A stretch of DNA of 64,000 bases from DATFRY01 sp035489015 (GTDB taxonomy: Bacteria; Myxococcota_A; Polyangia; Haliangiales; Haliangiaceae), in the NCBI GenBank assembly GCA_035489015.1, contig DATHKR010000099.1, forward strand, positions 38,073-102,072. The letters are read 5' to 3'. The position numbers and the translations under genes were made by a program. Positions 16,829 to 28,286 of this stretch are shown here, one piece after another; position 1 is the stretch's first letter; the number at the start of each line of letters is the position of its first letter. A model generated the notes under the pieces. That model ran no database searches and was not told where the DNA came from. It worked only from the letters and a program-made list of their open reading frames with translations.

Positions 16829-17977
16829 TCAGTCGCGGCGATCGTCGCCGGGGCCGCGCTCGCGAGCGGGATCGCCGTCGGCTGGCTGGTCGCTCTCGTC
16901 CGCGAGGTCGACGCTGACCTCGACCGACGGCCCGGGGTCGACGCTGACCTCGACCGACGGCGCGAGGTTGACGTCGACGTCGAGGTCGCCGTCGCCGTCG
17001 GCGGCGACGTCCTCGGCGGAGCGGGCGGCCTCCTCCACGGCCCAGCGGGCCAGGGTCGCCCGGCCCTGGCGGCGCTTGCGCAGGTAGGCGAGGACGAGCA
17101 GGAAGGCGCACAGGACCCAGAGGGCGGCGCCCAGCACGCTGGCCGGGACGGTGAGGTAGCGCTGGCGCAGACTCTCTCGCCACTCGTCGAACAGCTGGCC
17201 GAGATCGGAGGCGAACGCGTCGCGCGCGGCGGCGTCGATCGGCTCGCCGCGGGCCAGCGAGGCGAGCAGCTGGCGGAACGGCCACGGGTTGCCGTCGTCC
17301 TCGGGGCCGACGTAGCGGCCGCGGCGGGCCAGGAAGACGACGAAGTCGTAGCTCTCGGCGTAGGCGCGCTCGGCGGCGTTCTCGGCGGCCGGGAAGCTGC
17401 GGTCGAGGTCGGCCAGCGGGATGACGTCGCCGGTCCACGCCATGCCGGTCAGGGTCCGGGTCCGGTCGAGAGAGAAGTCCGACGAGTGGAGGTAGGCGAA
17501 GCCCTCGTGCAGCCAGCGCGGCGCGCGCGGGCCGAGCGCGGCGCCGAGCGCCAGGTGGGCCAGCTCGTGGGTCACCACCGAGTCGATGTCGGAGGGCAGG
17601 GGGCCGCGGCGGTAGGCGGCGACCACCACGCCGTCTTCCGGATACGCCACCCCGATGGCCCAGGGCGGCGCGCCTCGCCCGGGCGGCGCCGCGCGGCGGA
17701 GGTCCTCGGCGCGCTTGACCAGGCGGATCTCGACCCGGCCCGGCGTGGGCAGGTCGGGCAGGTCCTCGGCGATGGCGGCGAGGGCGGCGCGCGCGCGTCG
17801 CGCGACTCGCGCGGCGATCCGCTCCATTCCGTCCTCGGCGCGCACGTAGACCCCGTCGGCCTGGATCGCGACCGGCAGCGACATCGACTGCGCGGCGGCC
17901 GGGCGGGGCAGGGCCGCCGTCGCGATCGCCGCCGCGATCAGCCCGGCGACCAGCCAGCGCTGGACCGCGCGGATCAT
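16829..17977 (-). CDS. Membrane-anchored peptidase MA-family metallohydrolase
   Basis: This 382-residue protein has a signal peptide (cleavage after PAAAQ, about residue 30). A lumenal gluzincin-like domain with HELAH (about residues 138-142) and WLHEGFAYLH just after supplies the expected His, His and Glu. A second TM helix lies near 300 (VLGAALWVLCAFLLVLAYL). The C-terminal cytoplasmic tail is acidic with PSVEVSVD repeats. The ATG overlaps the stop of the PEGA gene (ATGA), so PilZ, PEGA and peptidase genes form one operon. The substrate is unknown; proteolysis in the periplasm is inferred from the motif only. Confidence 0.85.
   Translation of the reverse strand: MIRAVQRWLVAGLIAAAIATAALPRPAAAQSMSLPVAIQADGVYVRAEDGMERIAARVARRARAALAAIAEDLPDLPTPGRVEIRLVKRAEDLRRAAPPGRGAPPWAIGVAYPEDGVVVAAYRRGPLPSDIDSVVTHELAHLALGAALGPRAPRWLHEGFAYLHSSDFSLDRTRTLTGMAWTGDVIPLADLDRSFPAAENAAERAYAESYDFVVFLARRGRYVGPEDDGNPWPFRQLLASLARGEPIDAAARDAFASDLGQLFDEWRESLRQRYLTVPASVLGAALWVLCAFLLVLAYLRKRRQGRATLARWAVEEAARSAEDVAADGDGDLDVDVNLAPSVEVSVDPGPSVEVSVDLADESDQPADGDPARERGPGDDRRD
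16907..16966 (-). repeat. Two 30-bp tandem copies in the peptidase tail
   Basis: GTCGACGCTGACCTCGACC and the bases after it recur at 16907 and 16937 with few changes, encoding PSVEVSVD twice in the acidic C-terminal tail. A degraded third copy follows toward 16990. Confidence 0.75.
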
Positions 17978-19257
17978 GGGAACGCGATCTCGATCCGCTG
18001 GCGATCGCTGCCCAGGTCCTGGGCGAGCACGATCCCGGCGCCGACCGCGACCGCGCCGACGATCGCGGCGTAGACCCACCACTCCTGGTGCGAGCGCTCG
18101 GCGCCGCGCTCGCGCCGGGTCTCGCGCAGGAGCGGCACGTTCGGGTCGATGCCCGGACCGCGAGCCACGGACGCGTGGAGCGCGGCGGCCTCGGCCGCGC
18201 TGGTCGCGTTGCCCAGGTGACGGGCGGTCCTCTCGCCCGGCGCGCGGATCCACACCTCGAGCTTGTCGCGCGGGTCGATCAGCACGGCGCGCTCGAGACC
18301 GGCCCGGGCCATGAGCTCTCCGACGGTGGCGGCGGTCGGGCGCGGGACGCCGCGCCGCCACGCCTGCACCTGCCCCGCGATCGCTCGCCAGCGCGAGCCG
18401 CCACCCGCGCGGAGCTCGAGCGCGAGTGCGGTCGGGGTCCAGCTGGGCGCGACCGTCACTCGCCTGGCCACCGATCCGCCCGAGGGGAGGGCGGCCGCGA
18501 TCAGGTGCTCTCCCTCGGGCAGGGAGACGGTGAGCGGCGCCCGGCCGCGCGCGGCGTGGTCGATCCAGATCGCGGCGCCGGCCGGTCGCGTGGTGATCGC
18601 CACGCGCCCGATCTGCACGCCGGTCGCCGCGTCGATGGCCGGGTAGCGGGCCCAGACCGCGTCGCTCACCCCCGGCGGTGGGTCGCCGGCCGCGAGCCGG
18701 CGCAGCGCCGCCGCCGCGCTCTGGGCCGCGCCGCGATCGGCGCCCTGGTCAGCGCAGACCAGGCGGATGGTGTGGGCGCGGCGGAGCTCGCCGGCGACCG
18801 CCGCGCCGCTCGCCTGCGCGCCGGCCAGCCCCAGCACCGCGCGGTCCGCCTCGCCGCGCGCGCGCCGACAGTCGAGCTCGCCGAACGCGGCCTGGGCGGC
18901 GGCCAGCGCCGCGCGGCCATCGGCCGGGTCGATCGCGGAGCCCTCGCCGGCCAGCGCGCGGCCGAGCGATTCATCGCCGACCGGCCGGAAGCCGTCGGCG
19001 CCGGCGATGCCGCGCTCCAGCTCGGCGCGGCGCGCGGCGCGCTCCTCGTCGGTGCCGCGGCCCAGGTCGATGATCCCGATCGGCTGACCCGGCGCCGCGG
19101 CGCGCGCAGGAGACGGCGGCGCGGCCGGCCGGGCCGGCCCGATCGGCTGGCGCGGCCCGATCGGCTGGGCCGCGGCCACCGACGGCGCGGCCACCAGCCC
19201 GGCGACGACGACCAGCGCCAGGTGCCGGAAGCGCGCGAAGCGGGCTCCGTCCGTTAC
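17974..19257 (-). CDS. Secreted or anchored PEGA-domain protein (start unresolved)
   Basis: The frame encodes about 425 residues. A signal-peptide-like segment (HLALVVVAGLVAAPSVAAAQ) is followed by a Pro/Ala-rich linker. A helical, TPR-like region contains READRAVL-type helices. A PEGA domain (VAITTRPAGAAIWIDHAARG, about residues 215-280) and a C-terminal TM helix (YAAIVGAVAVGAGIVLAQ) complete it. No ATG, GTG or TTG precedes the signal peptide between it and the end of the PilZ gene; the first GTG (19194) lies inside it. I give the codon next to the PilZ stop as a provisional limit. Coupled translation, a rare start or a sequence error are possible. Confidence 0.72.
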   Translation of the reverse strand, partial: VTDGARFARFRHLALVVVAGLVAAPSVAAAQPIGPRQPIGPARPAAPPSPARAAAPGQPIGIIDLGRGTDEERAARRAELERGIAGADGFRPVGDESLGRALAGEGSAIDPADGRAALAAAQAAFGELDCRRARGEADRAVLGLAGAQASGAAVAGELRRAHTIRLVCADQGADRGAAQSAAAALRRLAAGDPPPGVSDAVWARYPAIDAATGVQIGRVAITTRPAGAAIWIDHAARGRAPLTVSLPEGEHLIAAALPSGGSVARRVTVAPSWTPTALALELRAGGGSRWRAIAGQVQAWRRGVPRPTAATVGELMARAGLERAVLIDPRDKLEVWIRAPGERTARHLGNATSAAEAAALHASVARGPGIDPNVPLLRETRRERGAERSHQEWWVYAAIVGAVAVGAGIVLAQDLGSDRQRIEIAFP

Positions 19258-19583
19258 GCCGCGCTCTCGAAGAACTTGCCGAGCGCCCAGACCTCGCCGG
19301 CGCGGAGCCCGTCGAACTGGACCCCCACGCCCTGGTCGTTGCTCCAGCGCACCACTCCGGCCGTCTCGATCGGCCGATCGTGGGTCGGGATGCGGAACTT
19401 GAGCGTCACCGTCGAGCCGATGGTCAGCCGGCGCCCGAGCACCACGTAGGCCCCGCTCAGCGACAGGTTGCCGATCGTGGTCTCGATCGAGGTCGCCGGG
19501 CCCGCCGGCGCCTCCCCCGGCACCAGCACGGTCACGTCGATGGCGATGTCGTGACGGGTCGCAGAGCGGCGATTCACTGACAC
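19254..19583 (-). CDS. PilZ-domain protein
   Basis: The 109-residue product is a stand-alone PilZ domain. RRSATRH carries the R-x-x-x-R motif (residues about 5-10), and NLSLSGAYV near residue 42 carries the N/D-x-S-x-x-G motif that together bind cyclic di-GMP. The rest, including RIPTHDRPIETAGVVRWSND, is typical of PilZ barrels. It starts at GTG; TACAAT (minus strand, 19618-19613) lies about 30 nt upstream as a possible -10. It is the first gene of an operon with the PEGA and peptidase genes, suggesting that cyclic di-GMP influences that envelope pair. Confidence 0.9.
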   Translation of the reverse strand: MSVNRRSATRHDIAIDVTVLVPGEAPAGPATSIETTIGNLSLSGAYVVLGRRLTIGSTVTLKFRIPTHDRPIETAGVVRWSNDQGVGVQFDGLRAGEVWALGKFFESAA

Positions 19584-19702
19584 GGCAGCCCCCCCGGCTG
19601 TTGTCTCGCCCGATTGTACTCATGGAACCAGCGCCGATGGATGAGGCATCGCGAGAGGCTGCCCGGGGCAGCCGTCCCGGTCGGCGCGGCCTGCCCTGTC
19701 TC

Positions 19703-20941
19703 CTACAACTTTACCTGGATATGGGCCTTCTCGTGCAGCTCGTCCAGCCAGAGCCGGGTCTGCCGGTCCATTTCCTTGCGATAGATGTCGTTGCGGAGCT
19801 GCTCCTTGACCTCGGCGAACGGCTTCTGCTGGTTGCGCTCCAGCTCGGTCACCTGGAACACGTGCAGCCCCTTCGGCCCGGTGATCGGCCCGCGCACCTC
19901 GCCCTTGGTCATCGCGAACACGATGACCTCCCACTCGGTGTCGATGCTGCCGCGCTCGATCCAGCCCAGCTCGCCGCCCGAGTAGCGGGTCGATTCGTCG
20001 GCCGACACCTCGGCGGCCAGCCGTGCGAAGTCGACGCCGCCGCGCACCTTGGCGATGATCTCGGCCGCCTTGCGCTTGGCCTCGGCCAGCTGCGCCTCGG
20101 AGGCCCGCTCCGGCAGCCCGATGAGGATGTGGCGCAGCTTGATCCGCTTGACCGCGGCCGAGCGCCGGCTGGTCGCGTCGTACCGCCCGCGCACGTCGTC
20201 GTCGGTGATCGTCACCCGCGGGCGCACCATCGTGTTGACCGCGCGCATGCGCAGGATCTGTCGGCGGATGTCCTGACGGTAGCCGGCCATGCTGTAGCCC
20301 TGCAGGCGGAGCGCCTCGGACAGCTGGTTGTCGTCGAGGTTGTTCTGCTTCTTGATCTCCTCGAGCGCGCTCTGGACCTCCTTGGCGGCGACCTCGAGCT
20401 TGGAGTTGCCGGCCGCCTGGATGATGAGCTCCTCGTTGACCATCTCGTCGAGGACCTGGCTCTTCAGCTTGTCCTTGCGGCGCTTGCGCTCGGCCGGGTC
20501 GGCCACCGCGTCGATGTCGTGGGTCAGCGGCGCGACCCGGCGCATCATCTCGCTGTAGAGGATGACCGAGTCGTTCACCACCGCGACGACTCGATCGACC
20601 GACAGCGCCATGCCCGGCTTGAGCATCTTGCGCGCGCGGACCGACGGCGCGGCCGGCCCGGGACCCACGGGAGCCGGAGCCGGAGCCGCGGTCGCCGGAG
20701 CCGGTCCCGGAGCGGCCGGGGCCGGGGTCGGAGCCGGGCTCTTCGGCGCCGGAGCCGGTTGCGCCTTGGGCGCCGCCGCCGGCGGGGGCTGAGCGGCCGC
20801 GCTCCTCGCGCCCGCCATCGCCACGGCGATCGCCGCCATGGCCATCACCAGCATTCTTGCCGCTCGTGCGATCGGGGCCGAGGTCATCCGGGATTGGACC
20901 GCCCCGCTCCGGCTTGCGTTGTCCGCCTCGATTCCCGTCAC
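19703..20941 (-). CDS. SurA-like periplasmic chaperone / parvulin peptidyl-prolyl isomerase
   Basis: The 412-residue product has a signal peptide (end near SAAAQ, residue 50). A Pro/Ala-rich linker of about 50 residues leads to a SurA-type N-terminal helical domain (VAVVNDSVILYSEMMRRV, the strand plus helix opening). One parvulin domain follows (about 265-365: RHILIGLP, RYSGGELGWIERG, VTELE). The N-terminal helix returns at the end, as in SurA. It should assist folding of outer-membrane proteins. The start overlaps the stop of the lipoprotein parvulin upstream (ATGA), supporting this long N-terminus. Confidence 0.92.
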   Translation of the reverse strand: MTGIEADNASRSGAVQSRMTSAPIARAARMLVMAMAAIAVAMAGARSAAAQPPPAAAPKAQPAPAPKSPAPTPAPAAPGPAPATAAPAPAPVGPGPAAPSVRARKMLKPGMALSVDRVVAVVNDSVILYSEMMRRVAPLTHDIDAVADPAERKRRKDKLKSQVLDEMVNEELIIQAAGNSKLEVAAKEVQSALEEIKKQNNLDDNQLSEALRLQGYSMAGYRQDIRRQILRMRAVNTMVRPRVTITDDDVRGRYDATSRRSAAVKRIKLRHILIGLPERASEAQLAEAKRKAAEIIAKVRGGVDFARLAAEVSADESTRYSGGELGWIERGSIDTEWEVIVFAMTKGEVRGPITGPKGLHVFQVTELERNQQKPFAEVKEQLRNDIYRKEMDRQTRLWLDELHEKAHIQVKL

Positions 20942-21990
20942 TGGGCACCTCCTGCCGCGCTGGGGCCGCCCGGCGCCGACGGCTCGTCGCCGGTCCGGTT
21001 GGACGTATCCACGCGCACCTTCTTGAGATTTTCGTCGAGCACTTCGACCTTCGACCGGGTCTTCAGCTGGTCCACGAACTTCCTCTGGGCGCCCTCGCGG
21101 CGCTGCTTGTAGAGCTCGTTCTGGATCTCGCGCTTGACCCGGTCGAACGCCTTGGAGACCGCGCCGCGCCGGCCGGTCTGCTTGATGATGTAGAAGCTCT
21201 TGCCGGCGGCGATCGGCCCGGCCACGTCGCCGGTCTTGCCCAGCGCAAAGGCCGCCTCGATCACCGGCTTCGGCACCTCGGTCGAGTCGCGCTCGAAGTA
21301 GCGCAGGTCGCCGCCGCGCAGGCGCGACTCCGCGTCGGTGGAGAAGCGGCTGACCAGGTCGCGGAAGCCCTTGTTCGACTGGCCCTGCTCGCCCCGGGCC
21401 AGGACCGCCACGTCGTCGGCCTGCTTCTGCTTGGCGAGCACGATGGCCGACACCCGCACCTCCTCGGCCTTGTTGAAGCGGGCCGGGTTGGCGGCGAAGA
21501 ACGCCCTGAGGTCGGCCTCGGGGATGTCCTCCGGCTTGATCCCGGCGGCCAGCTCGGCCTTGAGCAGCTTGGTGATCATCGCCGACTTCATGGTCTGGAC
21601 GACCTCGGGGTCGCGGTCGAGCCCGCGCCGGACCGCCTCGCTGGCCAGCACCTCGAACCGGATCATGTTGTCGAGGAAGATGCGCTTCTGCTCGCGCGAG
21701 GCGTAGCGGGCCCGGATGTACGGCGACTGCCGGTTGATGCTGTCCTGGAGCTGCTTGACCGTGATGACCACGTCGTCGACCGTGGCCAGGGGCGTGGACA
21801 GATCGTCGGTCGACTGCGGCACCAGGCCACCGCCCTCGGCGCTCGCGGTGTCCTTGCCGCCGCCCTTCCCCTCGTCCCCAGCGGATCTCGAGCAGCCGGC
21901 CGTCATCGCGCCGGCCAGGATCACCGCGACGGCGACCGCATGCAGCGATGTCATAACCTGCGCCGAGACGTCATAACCCGTGCTCCTCAC
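20938..21990 (-). CDS. Parvulin-type (PpiC) lipoprotein
   Basis: The 350-residue protein has a lipobox TAGC (Cys about residue 33 from the first ATG; an internal Met at residue 13 is an alternative start). A SurA/PrsA-like helical domain (about 65-170) and a PpiC parvulin domain (about 175-285: EVRVSAIVLA, SRLRGGDLRYFERD, FYIIKQTGRRG) follow. A charged helical tail completes it. It is probably anchored in an envelope membrane and acts as a PrsA-like foldase. It lies 15 bp downstream of mfd and overlaps the second parvulin gene, so the three are co-transcribed. Confidence 0.9.
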   Translation of the reverse strand: MRSTGYDVSAQVMTSLHAVAVAVILAGAMTAGCSRSAGDEGKGGGKDTASAEGGGLVPQSTDDLSTPLATVDDVVITVKQLQDSINRQSPYIRARYASREQKRIFLDNMIRFEVLASEAVRRGLDRDPEVVQTMKSAMITKLLKAELAAGIKPEDIPEADLRAFFAANPARFNKAEEVRVSAIVLAKQKQADDVAVLARGEQGQSNKGFRDLVSRFSTDAESRLRGGDLRYFERDSTEVPKPVIEAAFALGKTGDVAGPIAAGKSFYIIKQTGRRGAVSKAFDRVKREIQNELYKQRREGAQRKFVDQLKTRSKVEVLDENLKKVRVDTSNRTGDEPSAPGGPSAAGGAQ

Positions 21991-22005
21991 TGAGGAATTG
22001 GACGA

Positions 22006-25686
<3,681 letters not shown>

Positions 25687-25718
25687 CCTTGTAACCCTCT
25701 CGCCTCGAAAGGCAAGCC

Positions 25719-25746
25719 TTGCCCGGCGGCGCTACCCCCGTACAAT
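25719..25746 (+). promoter_or_regulatory. Promoter with TTGCCC-N16-TACAAT giving a probably leaderless message
   Basis: TTGCCC (25719-25724) and TACAAT (25741-25746) are 16 bp apart. The ATG at 25753 begins only 6 nt after the -10 box, so the transcript would start at or next to the initiation codon. It lies in the 66-bp gap shared with the divergent mfd gene. Confidence 0.55.
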
Positions 25747-25752
25747 GACTCG

Positions 25753-27042
25753 ATGTCGGCTCGCGTGTCGATCCCACTGGCGCTTGCGTTCTCGATCGCG
25801 GCGGGCGCCACCGCGCGCGCCCAGGTCCCCGACGACAAGAAGAAGCTGGTCGAGGAGGCCGACCGGATCGCGGAGAAGGTGTCGAAGCTGCGCGGGCTGG
25901 CGATCCTGAAGCCGATCAAGCGCGGCGTCATGAGCAAGCCCCAGATCACCGAGCGGCTGCTCAAGCGAGTGCGCTCCGAGTACAAGCCCGACGAGATCGT
26001 CAACGAGGGCATGGCGATGAAGCGGTTCGGGCTGCTGCCGCCCGACTCCGACTACCTGAAGCTGGTGGTCGATCTGCTGACCGAGCAGATCGCCGGGTTC
26101 TACGACCCGTGGGAGAAGCAGCTCTACATCGCCGACTGGATCACGCTCGGCAACGACGCGATCATGGCGCACGAGATCGACCACGCGCTGCAGGACCAGC
26201 ACTTCCAGATCGGCCGCTGGATGATGGCCGACAAGAAGAACGCCGACTCGACGCTGGGCCGGCAGTCGCTCATCGAGGGGGACGGGCTGGCCCTCATGCT
26301 CGAGTTCTCCAGCCCGACGCCGGTGCCGTGGGGCCAGGACGGGTTCGTGGACAGCGTGGTCGCGATGATGTCGATGGGCATGGCCACGCTCGGCGACACG
26401 CCGCTCGCGCTCAAGGAGAGCCTGGTCTTCCCCTATCTGTCCGGCGTGAAGTTCATCGCCGAGATCCGCAAGACCCACCCGTGGAAGGCGGTCGACGAGG
26501 TCTACAAGCGGCCGCCCCTGTCGAGCGAGCACATCCTCCACCCCAGCACCTACGCGTCGTACGAGCGGCCGATCGAGGTGCGCGCTGCCGCGCTGCCGGC
26601 GCTGAAGGGGATGAAGCAGCGCTACGACAACGTGATGGGCGAGCTGGGCGCGTCGGTGCTCCTGCGCCAGCACAAGGTGGCGGAGTGGACCGCGCGCATC
26701 GCGGCGGCCGGCTGGGGCGGGGATCGAATCGCGCTCTACGTGCCCGGTGGCAAGCTGGACCCGACCGCGGCGTCGGCGGTCGGCGTGCTCTACTCGGTGT
26801 GGGACAGCGAGGTCGACGCGGTCGAGTTCTTCGGCGCGCTGGAGGACGCGCTGCCGTCGCTGTCGGGCGGGGCCCAGGCGTCGAGCAAGCCGCTCCTCAT
26901 CGAGTTCCGCGCCCCGAGCGGCGCGATCGCGAGCGCCGAGCGGCGCGGCGACGCGGTGGTGCTGGTGATCGGCGCGCCGGCCGCGTCCGCCGCCGAGGTG
27001 CGCGCGCAGGTGTGGAAGAGCTGGTCGGTGCGTCGCCCCTGA
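25753..27042 (+). CDS. Secreted HEXXH metallopeptidase-like protein
   Basis: The 429-residue product has a short signal peptide (cleavage after TARAQ, about residue 24). AGFYDPWEKQLYIADW leads into AHEIDHALQDQHF (HEXXH about residues 139-143), and the third ligand is probably the Glu of LIEGDGLAL about 37 residues later. The combination of HE-x-x-H-ALQDQHF with an EGD motif recurs in uncharacterised bacterial zinc-peptidase-like proteins. The C-terminal half has no familiar motif. It is divergent from mfd and uses the promoter described above. The activity is inferred from the motif. Confidence 0.85.
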   Translation: MSARVSIPLALAFSIAAGATARAQVPDDKKKLVEEADRIAEKVSKLRGLAILKPIKRGVMSKPQITERLLKRVRSEYKPDEIVNEGMAMKRFGLLPPDSDYLKLVVDLLTEQIAGFYDPWEKQLYIADWITLGNDAIMAHEIDHALQDQHFQIGRWMMADKKNADSTLGRQSLIEGDGLALMLEFSSPTPVPWGQDGFVDSVVAMMSMGMATLGDTPLALKESLVFPYLSGVKFIAEIRKTHPWKAVDEVYKRPPLSSEHILHPSTYASYERPIEVRAAALPALKGMKQRYDNVMGELGASVLLRQHKVAEWTARIAAAGWGGDRIALYVPGGKLDPTAASAVGVLYSVWDSEVDAVEFFGALEDALPSLSGGAQASSKPLLIEFRAPSGAIASAERRGDAVVLVIGAPAASAAEVRAQVWKSWSVRRP

Positions 27043-27064
27043 GCGGGCCGAGCCGACCGCCGCC

Positions 27065-28237
27065 TCAGCGGAACAGGTAGCTGGCGACCTCGGCCAGGCG
27101 CGAGAGGTCGTGCACGTCCTCGTCGAACATCGGCACCTCGACCAGCGTGCCGTCCGGGCCGGCCGCGGCCCGCATCGAGTCGACCGCGCGGCGATCGGCG
27201 CCGGCAAGGATCTCGAAGTCGGTGTGGGCCCCGAGCAGCGCCTCGCCCGCGATGCGGATCGTGCCGGCCTGGAGGCCGAGCTGGGCCACCGGCGGATACG
27301 CGACCAGCTCGGCCGGCGCATCGATCGCGCCGGACAGCGGGTGGCTCTGGTGGACGCGGTTGACCACGAAGCCGGTCATCGGCATTCCGGACGCGACCAG
27401 GCGCTGGTGGAACGACAGCGCCTCGCGCATGGCCATCGGCTCGGGGCTGGCCACCAGCACGAAGCCGACGTCCTTCCGGCGCAGCAGCGAGAAGGTGGCC
27501 TCCGCGCGCTGGCGGAATCCGCCCAGGATGTCGTTGAACTCGGTGAAGAACAGGGCCAGGTCGTCGAGGAAGCGAGTGCCGACGAACTTGCTCAGCCGCT
27601 TCAGCATGTAGGCGCCGCTCCGGCCCACCACCGACCAGCCGCTCCCCTCCTGCCCGCGCAGGCGGCGGAACCACTCGATGGCCGGCGAGTCGATCGCGGC
27701 GCTCAGCTTCTGCGGCGCGTCGAGGAAGTCGAGCGCGTGCGACGTGGGCGGAGTGTCGACCACGATGAGCTGGTGGGCCTGGTCGTGCTCGAGCTCCTCC
27801 AGCTTGGCCAGCGCGGCGTACTCCTGTGCGCCGGCCAGCGAGCCGGCGATCTGCCCGTAGATCGGGTTGGCAAGGATGCGGCGCACCGCCTCCGGGTCCG
27901 ACGCGTAGCGCGCGACCACCTCGTCAAAGGCGCGCCGCTGGTCGAGCATCATCGCCGACAGCCGCCCGCCCGGCGCGACCTCACCCGCGCTGCGCAGCAC
28001 CGCGTCCGGGATCGGCTGCACGTCGTGGCCCAGCTCCTTGAGCCCGAGCGAGCTGGCCAGCCGCCGGGCCGGATCGATGGTCAGGACCAGCGCCTGCTTG
28101 CCCCGCCGCGCCCCCTCCAGCGCGATGGTGGCAGCGGTGGTGGTCTTGCCCACGCCGCCCGAGCCGACACAGACGATGATGCGCTTCTGGTCGAAGATGT
28201 GGGACAGGCCGGTCGGCAACGGATTCCTGTTTATCAC
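27065..28237 (-). CDS. ArsA/Get3-family ATPase
   Basis: The 390-residue protein has a deviant Walker A (GSGGVGKTTTA, about residues 26-36), switch I (LTIDPARRLASSLGL) and switch II (VVDTPPTSHALDFLD), the typical signature of ArsA/Get3 ATPases. It is a single-domain form of about the size of Get3, unlike the duplicated ArsA of arsenic operons. No ars genes or metal-binding Cys triad are seen, so arsenite efflux is unlikely. Single ArsA-like ATPases in myxobacteria are mostly uncharacterised; a role in membrane-protein targeting or cell organisation is a guess. It follows the VTT-cupin gene by 49 bp on the same strand. Confidence 0.9.
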   Translation of the reverse strand: MINRNPLPTGLSHIFDQKRIIVCVGSGGVGKTTTAATIALEGARRGKQALVLTIDPARRLASSLGLKELGHDVQPIPDAVLRSAGEVAPGGRLSAMMLDQRRAFDEVVARYASDPEAVRRILANPIYGQIAGSLAGAQEYAALAKLEELEHDQAHQLIVVDTPPTSHALDFLDAPQKLSAAIDSPAIEWFRRLRGQEGSGWSVVGRSGAYMLKRLSKFVGTRFLDDLALFFTEFNDILGGFRQRAEATFSLLRRKDVGFVLVASPEPMAMREALSFHQRLVASGMPMTGFVVNRVHQSHPLSGAIDAPAELVAYPPVAQLGLQAGTIRIAGEALLGAHTDFEILAGADRRAVDSMRAAAGPDGTLVEVPMFDEDVHDLSRLAEVASYLFR

Positions 28238-28286
28238 GTGGGGCGCTGCCGCGTCGAGCTGACCCGAGGCGCGGCGCCGCGCGAGC

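Noticed and set aside
27065..28237. ArsA-like ATPase considered as part of an arsenic-resistance operon
   Set aside because: Single-domain form, no arsenite-binding Cys triad, and no arsB, arsD or arsC nearby; the ArsR at 30843 pairs with AHSA1 instead.
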